A DNA stretch of 20,495 bases. It comes from DAIDAN01 sp049303335. Its GTDB lineage: Archaea > Aenigmatarchaeota > Aenigmatarchaeia > Aenigmatarchaeales > DAIDAN01. Made by a program: the position numbers and the translations under genes. Each line of letters starts with the position of its first letter. Within the stretch, counting starts at the first letter, position 1. The notes beneath the pieces were generated by a model, which did no database searches, was not told the origin of the DNA, and saw only the letters and a list, made by a program, of their open reading frames with translations. The DNA lies in the NCBI GenBank assembly GCA_049303335.1, contig JBAQNA010000050.1, positions 1 through 20,495 on the forward strand. The letters are read 5' to 3'. Positions 13,708-20,495 of the stretch are shown piece by piece.

Positions 13708-15192
13708 TTAACCACTAATTATTCTATTTCTTATTTCTCCAAGTTTTTTAAACCCATCATTTTTATAGAATAATGGTGGTTTGTCTAATGTATCTAAATA
13801 CGATAATAAACGATTCTTATAGATCTCATCTCTTTTACCATAATTATGTATTCCATTCAAAATACAACAAAGAAGTATTTCTCCATATTCTTGAGATACT
13901 TTGTTAGAACTTAATACAATATCAAAATAAAGATTAAGAATCATATGTGTTAAGTACTCCTTAAACTTATCAGGAATAGTATCTGTATTTAGTATTTTTT
14001 GATTGCATTGTATTAAACAAATTATACTACTTTTTATTATATTGCTATTTTCAGGCATGCAATCAACATGCTCCAATTCTTGTTGAACATCTGTTGTATC
14101 TTCATCAATTAATTTAATCCAATTTCTTAAATTAGAAGTTATTTCATAAAGCATATACGAATACGGACTTGGAAATTCGGCTTTTGGTTGGCTATATTCA
14201 TTCAATTTATAATTTTTGCATATTCTGTCAACAAAATGAGAATAGTAGTATAACCACATATGGTAATCCGCTTTTTGATAAATTGCCTCTAATATCATTA
14301 TATCAAAGAATCTTATACCTACAAATATTGTATCGTTAAAAAGCTCTCTTGAGTTTATTGTGAATTTTTCTTGATATTCATTATAAGTATCCCTTTCTTT
14401 TTTATGTTGCTCGTCAAGCATGTCTAATACCACTTCTCCAATAGGTTTCCATACGTTTAGAGTTTCAGCTAATTTAATATCGAAAAATATGGTATGAAGT
14501 ATTTTATTATCTTGAGATATTCTATAACGAGAATGCGAGAGACTTTGATTACCTTCCACTTCTTTATACAGGATGCTATTTTTATTTCTTAACAATATGT
14601 CAAAATATACCTCAGAAAAATTTTCTTTGAAATATGGTTCTAATCTTCTATCAGTAATAATTCTTAAACCCAAGTAAGGTTTAAATATTACGATGTGTTT
14701 AGTAAATTCATATTCTAACAATTTTCTTTTTAAATAATCTAAAATGATTTTTCCTCCTTTATTTTCAGAGTTTAATATTGTTTCATAGTTTTCTTCTATT
14801 AGTAGAAAGATAGAAGAATATTTTTGCTCATATTGTAACTCATCAACTTTTTCAACAAAATATTCCTCATTTTTTATTGATGTCCCTTTTTTAAAGAATT
14901 TATATAAAAAAATTCCTAATATAATAATTGCTGATATTACTTGTAATATTTCCAATATAAAAAGCATTTTTACATTAAATCCCATAATAGAGAAGCTATA
15001 ATTTTCAAAATGAAGAGATACAAATAAATCAAAGATAGAAAGAAACACTATTGCTAATGCTAATAATAACAAACATATTTTCTCTAACTTTCCAAAACTA
15101 TATCCTACTCTTAATTTCTTATGTTCTGGTAGGATTGAATATATTCCAATTATACTTCCAAGAATTGTAAGAATTAAAAAAGAATCTGTCAT
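13708..15192 (-). CDS. Large AT-rich membrane-anchored protein, unknown function
   Basis: 494 residues. About three or four N-terminal membrane segments (FLILTILGSIIGIYSIL, KICLLLLALAIVFLSIFDLF, VKMLFILEILQVISAIIILGIFLYKFF) are followed by about 380 soluble residues rich in predicted helix, Tyr, Asn and Ile. I see no catalytic motif. The start at 15192 is preceded by AAGGTATAAAA. Base composition is far more A+T-rich than ppsA and L10e on either side, like the membrane protein at 10692. Such a layout is common among poorly characterised accessory proteins, but a defence or other role would be a guess. Confidence 0.72.
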   Translation of the reverse strand: MTDSFLILTILGSIIGIYSILPEHKKLRVGYSFGKLEKICLLLLALAIVFLSIFDLFVSLHFENYSFSIMGFNVKMLFILEILQVISAIIILGIFLYKFFKKGTSIKNEEYFVEKVDELQYEQKYSSIFLLIEENYETILNSENKGGKIILDYLKRKLLEYEFTKHIVIFKPYLGLRIITDRRLEPYFKENFSEVYFDILLRNKNSILYKEVEGNQSLSHSRYRISQDNKILHTIFFDIKLAETLNVWKPIGEVVLDMLDEQHKKERDTYNEYQEKFTINSRELFNDTIFVGIRFFDIMILEAIYQKADYHMWLYYYSHFVDRICKNYKLNEYSQPKAEFPSPYSYMLYEITSNLRNWIKLIDEDTTDVQQELEHVDCMPENSNIIKSSIICLIQCNQKILNTDTIPDKFKEYLTHMILNLYFDIVLSSNKVSQEYGEILLCCILNGIHNYGKRDEIYKNRLLSYLDTLDKPPLFYKNDGFKKLGEIRNRIISG

Positions 15193-15224
15193 TTTTATAC
15201 CTTATTGTTTCACTAAAGTTTCTT

Positions 15225-15743
15225 TTACCCCATCACGACCCTGCACTGCCCCGGCAATTTTGTCCTCGCGCGGCGCATTGCCTCCTTTGCTATCGCCTCC
15301 TTTCCCGCGGGCACGTAAGCGGTCATTATTTTCTGGCCTTCCCTGACGCGCGCAGCCTGCCCTATCGGCCTGCCGAACGACTGACGCATTCCCGATGAGA
15401 AACGGTCGGCTCCGGCGCCTGTTGCCATGGCGTTCTCGCGCATAACGTGCAGCGGTATTGTCCTTATTTTGAGGAAGAAGCCGTCCGCGCCGAGATTTCC
15501 CTCAAGGTGCTTTGTCGCCATAACGCGCGCAGCCTCCAGGCAGTTGGATCGCATCGCGGTCGCCTTTCCCGAAACGAGATGATACTGAACAGCGTATTCG
15601 CCCTTCTTCCCGATTTCGAACTGGTGGATCTTGCTCACGGGAACCCCCTTCGCGTAGCTCTTTTTCGGCACCCTTATCGCTATCCTCGTGTAGGGCTTCT
15701 TGTCAAGTTTGTGGTAGCATCTTCCCGGTCTCAATCCTGCCAT
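15225..15743 (-). CDS. rpl10e: Ribosomal protein L10e (uL16)
   Basis: 172 residues, complete. It is a large-subunit protein near the tRNA-binding centre. It begins MAGLRPGRCYHKLDKKPYTR and contains PVSKIHQFEIGKKG, ADGFFLKIRTIPLHVMREN and SSGMRQSFGRPIGQAARV, all typical of archaeal/eukaryotic L10e. GGTGAT lies 5 nt before the ATG, and a TATA-like GTTTAAATAGG lies upstream (about 15798-15788). It stands alone rather than in a ribosomal-protein operon, as is common in DPANN genomes. Confidence 0.97.
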   Translation of the reverse strand: MAGLRPGRCYHKLDKKPYTRIAIRVPKKSYAKGVPVSKIHQFEIGKKGEYAVQYHLVSGKATAMRSNCLEAARVMATKHLEGNLGADGFFLKIRTIPLHVMRENAMATGAGADRFSSGMRQSFGRPIGQAARVREGQKIMTAYVPAGKEAIAKEAMRRARTKLPGQCRVVMG

Positions 15744-15830
15744 AAATGATCACCATGATTTTTCGGTAACTCTCTTTTGTAATTAACCTATTTAAACATT
15801 TACAATGTCGGACTCTGCGGCAAAAAATCG

Positions 15831-15841
15831 TTTTTATATAC
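15831..15841 (+). promoter_or_regulatory. TATA box of tRNA-Ile
   Basis: TTTTTATATAC predicts transcription from about 15863, 20 nt before the mature tRNA 5' end. Confidence 0.5.
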
Positions 15842-15882
15842 TTTCTTTTGATATTTAATAATCGCTGATGAATTTGAGAAAC

Positions 15883-16032
15883 GGGCGGGTAGCTTAGCCA
15901 GGTCGGAGTACCCGGCTGATAACCGGGTGGTCGCCGGTAGGCCTTTTTCTTTTCAAAGAAAAACGCCTGCGAAAAAGAAAGATTAATAAGAGAAGAATTA
16001 GGTCCGGCATTCAAATCCGGCCTCGCCCACCA
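15883..16032 (+). tRNA. tRNA-Ile (GAU anticodon) with one T-loop intron
   Basis: Acceptor GGGCGGG pairs with CTCGCCC, then A73 and encoded CCA. The anticodon arm CCCGG-CTGATAA-CCGGG gives anticodon GAT. The T-stem strands GCCGG (15933-15937) and CCGGC (16017-16021) are split by a 72-nt intron at 15939-16010 (position 54/55). Excision gives the canonical T-loop TTCAAAT and a 78-nt tRNA. The bulge-helix-bulge is excellent: exon GCCG pairs with intron CGGC, inner helix GGCC/GGTC, bulges GT|A and AT|T. The intron begins with a hairpin (CTTTTTCTTT with AAAGAAAAA) like those in the other tRNA introns. Confidence 0.95.
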
Positions 16033-16326
16033 AATCTTTTTTGTAAAAACATAACAATTGCTATTTTGCATATTCTTTAACCCCTTTCAAAGGGTGAATA
16101 ATACTTATAGACCGAAAGCCTCCAACAATAGAGTCGGCAATTTAAATGTTACGGTAGAGTAGTCAAGCTTAAATACTTTGGATTACATTAATCTTATAAT
16201 GAGTTTGTATTCAATTGCAAGTAACTACATCAAAAACACTTATAAATCGGCAATTTCATTATTAAAATGGAATAAACACAAATAACGATAAAAAAATAAA
16301 ATGTGATTTAAAAAAAGGTGAATTAT
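16033..16326 (+). promoter_or_regulatory. tRNA-Ile terminator and TrmB promoter region
   Basis: A T6 run at 16037-16042 ends tRNA-Ile. A perfect palindrome CCCTTT-C-AAAGGG is at 16082-16094. CTTATAAATC (16240-16249) is the likely TATA box of the TrmB gene, with a start near 16270 and a leader of about 57 nt. The word TCGGCAATTT occurs at 16134-16143 and again at 16247-16256, overlapping the TATA box. No convincing gene is seen. Confidence 0.5.
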
Positions 16327-17127
16327 ATGGCAACAATGGTGGTATCGCAGCTTGTTCTTGACACGCTGAAACAGATAGGATTGAACTTGTACGAGAGAAA
16401 GCTTTGGGTGGCTCTGCTTTCGAGGGGCACGGCATCCGCGGGAGAGCTTTCGGAGCTTGCAAAAATCCCGCGCTCGAGAAGTTACGACGTTCTTGAGACG
16501 CTCGCGGACAAGGGATTTGTGATGGTCAAGAATGCGAAACCGCTGCAATATGTTGCAATACCGCCCGCAGAGGCGCTGGAGCGCGCGAAAAAGAAGATCA
16601 AGGAGGACGCGGAAGTTTCCGCAAAGCAGATTGACACGCTGAAATCGTCGTCCACGCTGAAAGAGCTTGACAAGATTTTCAAGGACGGTTTGGAATTGGT
16701 CGAGCCCGGCGATTTGTCCGGTTCGCTCAAGGGAAGCCACCAGCTGCACGACCAGCTCGGCACTGTTTTCAAGTCAGCGAAAAGCAGGATTTCCATTGTC
16801 TCGAGCGCGCAGGCGCTGAAGGAGATGCACGCAAAGCACGAGGACACGCTGAAAAAGCTTTCCTCAAAGGGAATCAGCATCAAGATAGCGGTGCACGGAA
16901 AGACTGAGCCCGAATTCATGGAAAGGCTGAAAAGCGTGGCGGAAGTAAGGCAGTCCCCCGAATATATGGGAAAGTTTGTCGTTGTCGACGGCAAGCACGT
17001 TATCTTGGGATTGACCGGCGACGAGGCTCACCCGACGCAGGAGACCGCCTTCTGGGCGCAATCCGAGCAGGCCGCAAAAGTGTTCGCCCCGATGTTCGAC
17101 CATATCTGGGAGCACTTGAGCAAATAG
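16327..17127 (+). CDS. TrmB-family transcriptional regulator
   Basis: 266 residues. TrmB proteins are archaeal regulators, first known for sugar transport and metabolism. The N-terminal winged helix-turn-helix is clear (LDTLKQIGLNLYERKLWVALL, GELSELAKIPRSRSYDVLETLADKGFV, residues about 10-70). A coiled linker (ALERAKKKIKEDAEVSAKQIDTL) and a C-terminal phospholipase-D-like sensing domain follow (ISIVSSAQALKEM, GISIKIAVHGKTEPEFMERL, MGKFVVVDGKHVILGL, FAPMFDHIWEHLSK). The extra sugar-binding domain of classic TrmB is absent, so the ligand is unknown. The start at 16327 has GGTGA 5 nt upstream. The in-frame GTG at 16318 is part of that signal. Confidence 0.92.
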   Translation: MATMVVSQLVLDTLKQIGLNLYERKLWVALLSRGTASAGELSELAKIPRSRSYDVLETLADKGFVMVKNAKPLQYVAIPPAEALERAKKKIKEDAEVSAKQIDTLKSSSTLKELDKIFKDGLELVEPGDLSGSLKGSHQLHDQLGTVFKSAKSRISIVSSAQALKEMHAKHEDTLKKLSSKGISIKIAVHGKTEPEFMERLKSVAEVRQSPEYMGKFVVVDGKHVILGLTGDEAHPTQETAFWAQSEQAAKVFAPMFDHIWEHLSK

Positions 17128-17139
17128 AAAAGTGATTTT

Positions 17140-17283
17140 ATGGCAAATGAAGGGTTGTCCCATTCACAGTTGATGGAGATAAGATATTCGGTGAATGGAG
17201 GAAGTTCCAGCACACAGACAACCTTTGCAAAATTTCCAGAATTATTTTCGCAATATTCCGCGACTTTCACGAACTTTGGATGA
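17140..17283 (+). CDS. 47-residue microprotein downstream of TrmB
   Basis: The protein begins MANEGLSHSQLMEIRYSVNG and ends QYSATFTNFG. The ATG lies 12 nt after the TrmB stop and has GTGATTTT directly before it, the same start signal as aIF5B, so it is probably translated from the TrmB mRNA. It is Ser/Thr/Asn-rich, with no membrane helix or known motif. The short length makes it uncertain. It could be a partner or leftover, and nothing shows its role. Confidence 0.5.
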   Translation: MANEGLSHSQLMEIRYSVNGGSSSTQTTFAKFPELFSQYSATFTNFG

Positions 17284-17353
17284 AGCGAGAAAGGAAGGAA
17301 TATCTTTAATGAAAAATATCATATTCGAAAAATAAAAAATAGAGGTTGATAAA

Positions 17354-17485
17354 ATGCTAGAAACATCACAAGAAAGAGCAGATTTGTTAAAGAAGGGAGT
17401 ACCCGGAAAGAAAATTGAAGAGCTTTATATTGAAGGTAACAACTTCAAAATAGTAGGATATAATGTGTTATTTGAATTAATCTAA
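17354..17485 (+). CDS. 43-residue protein, unknown function
   Basis: The protein begins MLETSQERADLLKKGVPGKK and ends VGYNVLFELI, with IEELYIEGNNFKIV between. GAGGTTGAT (17342-17350) precedes the ATG by 3 nt and is the closest match in the window to the full GGAGGTGAT Shine-Dalgarno sequence, so translation is likely. The sequence reads as a short helix-turn-helix-strand. I have an impression of similar short proteins in DPANN genomes but cannot name a family. Confidence 0.6.
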   Translation: MLETSQERADLLKKGVPGKKIEELYIEGNNFKIVGYNVLFELI

Positions 17486-17516
17486 AAATCAACACACAAA
17501 TCAATCTAGCTTTTTT

Positions 17517-19382
17517 TTATCCCACAAATACCGGTCTCTTGCTCAGCAGCCTCGGAAGCGGGAGCTGCTTGAACGGGAAATCCTTCGTCTTCTCCGCTAT
17601 GATTTTCACAAGCTCCTGCGGCTTCAGGTTTCCGACTTTTCCGGTCTCGCGGAAGCGCACGGCCAGCGAGCCGGATTCCTTCTCCTTTTCGCCGACCACG
17701 ACCGCGTACGGAACCCATTCCATTTCAGCGCTCCTTATTTTTTTCTGCACGCTTTCCGCGCGGTCGTCGATGTCAACGCGGATGTTCTGTTCCGCCAGTT
17801 CGTCCGCAAGCTTCTCGCAATATCCCACGAGCGAGTCGTTCATCGGGCAGAGCCGCACTTGAGTTGGAGAAAGCCAAAGCGGAAACATAGGGTTTTTTCC
17901 CTTTTCCGATTCCATATGCGCCTTCTCAAGCATCGCGTAAATGCAGCGCTCTATCGCGCCCGACGGGGAGCAATGTAATATTGTAGGATATTTTTTTGCG
18001 TTGTCCTCGTCAGTGTATTGCACGCCGTATCTTTCCGCGTTCTCGTGGTCAATCTGCACGGTTGAAAGCGCGGAGCACTTGTCCATCGAGTCCACGAAGT
18101 TGAACTCGAATTTCGGGTCGAAGTAGGCGAAGCGGAAGCTCCACCTCTCTATCAGTACCGGCTTTCCCATCAGTTTCGCGAGCGACGCCACGAAATCCTT
18201 GTTATTTTCCCAGAAATCTTTCGTGAACCTTATCGCTGTCTCAAAATCATTTTTTTGTATGTCTATCTCATTCAGGCACTGTATGGAAAGCTCGTACTGC
18301 TTTCTGAACTCCTCCCTCGCTGCTTCAAGGTTTTTGCAGAGCGTGTGCATGTCCGGCATTGTGAAAGCGCGAAGTCTTCTTAATCCGACAAGCTCGCCTG
18401 CCTTTTCAAGCCTGAACGAATATCGCGTGAGCTCGTACATTTTCAGCGGCAGATCCTTGTAGGAAATTGTCATTTTTGATTTCATCAGGAATTGTCCGAA
18501 GCACGCGGAGAAGCGCAGGAAGAATTTTTTCTTCGCGGACTCGACGATATACTGCCTCGCCGGAAATCTGTTAAGATAGCTTTTCAGCGCAGGATGTTCG
18601 AAGTCATACATTATCGGAGTCTCGACTTCCATTGCCCCGTATTTTATGACCTTGTTTGTGACCCATTGCTCAAGCAAACTTTTTATCAGCCTGCCTTTCG
18701 GATAGTATTTCAAATTTCCCGGGTCGCTTCCCTCCTCGTAATCGACAAGCTCGAGCGCTCGCATCAGCTTCACGTGCGGAGGCTCGCTCGCGACTCCGCG
18801 AACTTTCGCGACCTCGTAATTGTAGAATTTTCCCAGATTCTTGTGGTTCTTGAAATCGAACTTCTCGGCGGGCGTGATTGTGCCGTCCGGCGACATTATG
18901 AGCCATTCCGACTTTACCTGCTCCTCCTGCTTCAGCGCGCCGGAAATTACGTCCTCCTGTTTCGCGCTTCCTTCAATCTCCTTTATTTCGCGGCTCAGCT
19001 CCGCGAGCGGGTGGCCCTTGCATTTTATCGTGAAAGCCTTGTACCAGCCGAAAGGCGCGCGGTAAACCTCGTAATTTTTTTCCAGTATTTTTTCAGTTTC
19101 TTTCAGAACCGCCAGCGCAGTATCAGGCGAAGCCGGCTTGCTTGTCAGATGCACAAAAGGATAAAGAACGATTTTTTTCGCCTTGACCTGCTCCGCAACG
19201 TCGGCAATCTCTTTCGCGGTTTTTTCCGCAACGCTTTCCCTGTCGCCGTCCTCGACGGAAGTAAAGACAACGAGGCAGTCCTCGATCCGCTTTTTCGCCT
19301 TGTCGATTTCCTCCGCGGACTTTATCGCTTTCGTCTTCGGCTCGACTTCCAGGAAGTCCGAATGGATTGTCAAAATTTTCAT
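17517..19382 (-). CDS. thrS: Threonyl-tRNA synthetase, archaeal type
   Basis: 621 residues. It charges tRNA-Thr. The N-terminal archaeal editing domain (MKILTIHSDFLEVEPKTKA to GHPLAEL, D-aminoacyl-tRNA deacylase-like, removes Ser) covers about residues 1-140. The class II catalytic core follows: motif 2 region FFLRFSACFGQF, the archaeal block LPLKMYELTRYSFRLEKAGELVGLRRLRAFTMPDMHT, and motif 3 SGAIERCIYAMLE. The C-terminal anticodon-binding domain runs from LSPTQVRLCPMND to the end. The start MKILTIHSDF (19382) matches the family; the frame extends to 19433 without support. TATA-like ATATTTAAAC (19411-19420) implies a very short leader. Confidence 0.96.
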   Translation of the reverse strand: MKILTIHSDFLEVEPKTKAIKSAEEIDKAKKRIEDCLVVFTSVEDGDRESVAEKTAKEIADVAEQVKAKKIVLYPFVHLTSKPASPDTALAVLKETEKILEKNYEVYRAPFGWYKAFTIKCKGHPLAELSREIKEIEGSAKQEDVISGALKQEEQVKSEWLIMSPDGTITPAEKFDFKNHKNLGKFYNYEVAKVRGVASEPPHVKLMRALELVDYEEGSDPGNLKYYPKGRLIKSLLEQWVTNKVIKYGAMEVETPIMYDFEHPALKSYLNRFPARQYIVESAKKKFFLRFSACFGQFLMKSKMTISYKDLPLKMYELTRYSFRLEKAGELVGLRRLRAFTMPDMHTLCKNLEAAREEFRKQYELSIQCLNEIDIQKNDFETAIRFTKDFWENNKDFVASLAKLMGKPVLIERWSFRFAYFDPKFEFNFVDSMDKCSALSTVQIDHENAERYGVQYTDEDNAKKYPTILHCSPSGAIERCIYAMLEKAHMESEKGKNPMFPLWLSPTQVRLCPMNDSLVGYCEKLADELAEQNIRVDIDDRAESVQKKIRSAEMEWVPYAVVVGEKEKESGSLAVRFRETGKVGNLKPQELVKIIAEKTKDFPFKQLPLPRLLSKRPVFVG

Positions 19383-19446
19383 AAAACCACAAATAATAGT
19401 TTTATTGCAAATATTTAAACTATTCACATACAAGTTACTTTTGCAT

Positions 19447-19604
19447 AGCCCCGTGGTCTAGTCCGCCGCTTGCGGCAAAAAAGCGGCGGGGACATTGGCC
19501 AAGGATGGCGGGCTTTGGCGTCCGCTAAAGCGACGACGGAATTTTTTGATTCCGGATGACGAAGATACCCGTAGACGGCAGTTCGAATCTGCCCGGGGCT
19601 ACCA
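19447..19604 (+). tRNA. tRNA-Gln (UUG anticodon) with D-loop and anticodon introns
   Basis: Acceptor AGCCCCG pairs with CGGGGCT, then A73 and encoded CCA. The T-arm GGCAG-TTCGAAT-CTGCC is canonical. Intron 1, 19463-19494 (32 nt), is in the D-loop at 16/17: exon TCT pairs with intron GGA plus an A-G mismatch, with a perfect 8-bp inner helix CGCCGCTT/AAGCGGCG and bulges GT|C and CA|T. Intron 2, 19519-19566 (48 nt), is at 37/38: exon CTTT pairs with intron GAAG, inner helix GTC/GAC, bulges GG|C and AT|A. The spliced anticodon arm is GCGGG-CTTTGGA-CCCGT, anticodon TTG. The spliced tRNA is 78 nt. Confidence 0.93.
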
Positions 19605-19735
19605 TAAATCGGATGAAAAACGGATTTGCAAAAATATAATAAACGTTTAAATAGTTTGTTTTTTAAATGAGGAAAGCGCAAATTAAGTTTATGCCGTTTA
19701 AAAACCGATGTTTGCAATTATAACAAGGTGTGATT

Positions 19736-20185
19736 ATGGGAGAATTCGGAGGAAGGGAACTGAAGAAAAGGAGGCAGAAGCTGCGATGGAAGGACATCCA
19801 CTACCAGAACCGCGTGATGAAGCTCAAGAAGAAAAAGGACCCGCTGGAAGGCGCGCCTCTCGCGAGGGGAATAGTTCTCGCGAAGAAAATGATCGAGCAG
19901 AAACAGCCGCACTCCGGAATGATAAAATGCGTGCGTATCCAGCTTTTGAAGAACGGAAAGGAAGTTACCGCATTCTGCCCGAAAACAGGAGCGATCGACC
20001 TGATAAACGAGCACGATGAGGTGCTTGTGTCCGGATTGGGCGGCTCACAGGGCGGTCCGATTGGCAGTATGTGGGGCGTGCGCTGGAAGGTTATGAAGGT
20101 GAACAACCAGGCTTTGTCCGAACTGCTGAAAGGAAAGAAAAAGAAGGCTGCGGGCGCGGCTCCAGCGCCGGAAGCGAAAAAATAA
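19736..20185 (+). CDS. rps12: Ribosomal protein S12 (uS12)
   Basis: 149 residues, complete. It is a decoding-centre protein of the small subunit. GAPLARGIVLAKKMIEQKQPHSGMIKCVRIQLLKNGKEVTAFCPKTGAIDLINEHDEVLVSGLGG is typical of archaeal S12, including the loop KQPHSG (the archaeal counterpart of bacterial PNSA). The C-terminus adds a Lys/Ala/Pro-rich tail (GKKKKAAGAAPAPEAKK). The start at 19736 is preceded by GGTGTGATT; an in-frame GTG at 19730 is part of that signal. It is followed after 30 nt by S7, the usual order. Confidence 0.97.
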   Translation: MGEFGGRELKKRRQKLRWKDIHYQNRVMKLKKKKDPLEGAPLARGIVLAKKMIEQKQPHSGMIKCVRIQLLKNGKEVTAFCPKTGAIDLINEHDEVLVSGLGGSQGGPIGSMWGVRWKVMKVNNQALSELLKGKKKKAAGAAPAPEAKK

Positions 20186-20215
20186 TTTTGATAAAACATA
20201 ATTGAATTGATTTTT

Positions 20216-20495
20216 ATGGAAGAAATAAAACTGGAAACAAAAGCGGGAAACCAGATAAAGACGGAGGCGAAGGCGGCTGCGTCGCGGGCAAATGTCCAGG
20301 GAAGAACGGCAGCTAAGCCTGCAAAAGTAAAATCTGCCCAGAAACAGCCTGTTGTCATGCCGGAAGTGAAGCTTTTCAACAAATGGGGCACGAAAGGCAT
20401 AGAAGTGAAGGACTTGGGATTGCAGAGGTATATTTCGCTAAGAGCTGTTCTTGTTCCGAAATCGCACGGAAGAATGCGCAGCCAGTTCCACAAGT
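20216..20495 (+). CDS. rps7: Ribosomal protein S7 (uS7), N-terminal part
   Basis: 93 codons before the window ends, still open. It is a small-subunit head protein that nucleates assembly. The conserved archaeal S7 start is VKLFNKWGTKGIEVKDLGLQ, followed by YISLRAVLVPKSHGRMRSQFHK. In front of it lies an extension of about 48 residues rich in Lys, Ala, Gln and Thr (MEEIKLETKAGNQIKTEAKA and on to QKQPVVMPE), with no predicted fold. TTGATTTTT before the ATG is a weak Shine-Dalgarno sequence. It is co-transcribed with S12. Confidence 0.93.
   Translation, partial: MEEIKLETKAGNQIKTEAKAAASRANVQGRTAAKPAKVKSAQKQPVVMPEVKLFNKWGTKGIEVKDLGLQRYISLRAVLVPKSHGRMRSQFHK

Noticed and set aside
16199..16285. 28-codon frame beginning MSLYSIASNY with a TATA-like CTTAAATAC about 25 nt upstream
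   Set aside because: It overlaps the TATA box of the TrmB gene, has no Shine-Dalgarno sequence and is too short to judge; a chance frame is more likely.
18492..19418. 308-codon plus-strand frame opposite thrS
   Set aside because: Shadow of the thrS gene; no family resemblance and no promoter or ribosome site.

Overview
The window is archaeal and most likely from a small-genome DPANN lineage. Micrarchaeota/ARMAN-like is my best guess, but this is inference only. The evidence is a tail-less histone, aIF5A with a hypusination site, aIF5B, archaeal ribosomal proteins L10e (uL16), S12 and S7, an archaeal-type threonyl-tRNA synthetase with the archaeal N-terminal editing domain, a TrmB regulator and BRE/TATA promoters. 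Start sites are of two kinds: leaderless starts about 25-28 nt after a TATA box, and starts behind GGTGAT-type Shine-Dalgarno sequences. No rRNA, insertion sequence, integrase or CRISPR array is visible, and no gene-free stretch exceeds 300 bases.

Layout. 1-1165 holds three minus-strand genes: a partial one at the edge, an AT-rich exported protein and a P-loop kinase. 1260-2734 holds a small membrane protein, tRNA-Thr and tRNA-Pro (both minus) and a pilin-like exported protein. 2974-7293 is mainly information processing: aIF5B, adenylate kinase, a Nob1-like PIN nuclease, a histone and aIF5A, with two small unknowns. 7340-10364 has two unknown proteins, superoxide dismutase, a NYN-domain protein, a DsrE-like protein and a Nudix hydrolase. 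10398-15192 has tRNA-Ser, PEP synthase and two AT-rich membrane proteins of unknown function. 15225-20495 has L10e, tRNA-Ile, TrmB with a 47-residue microprotein, a second small protein, ThrRS, tRNA-Gln, S12 and the start of S7.

The most striking content is RNA. All five tRNA genes are interrupted, by ten inferred introns in total: Thr(GGU) one, Pro(CGG) three, Ser(UGA) three, Ile(GAU) one and Gln(UUG) two. Only three are at the usual 37/38 site. The rest lie in the D-loop (16/17) or T-arm (53/54, 54/55, 59/60). Most sites can be drawn as bulge-helix-bulge structures that give an intact tRNA. Pro and Ser carry two successive T-arm introns separated by an exon of only 5-6 nt.

A second RNA observation is a pair of similar structured leaders of about 96 nt in front of aIF5A and the NYN-domain gene. 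They share a purine-rich block and an identical 13-nt segment running into the start codon, with different hairpins between. This is a candidate undescribed cis-regulatory RNA.

Most genes appear to have their own promoter. Likely short operons are NYN-DsrE, TrmB-microprotein and S12-S7. AT-rich genes of unknown function (117-530, 10692-11267, 13708-15192) stand out from the more GC-balanced housekeeping genes and may be later acquisitions.
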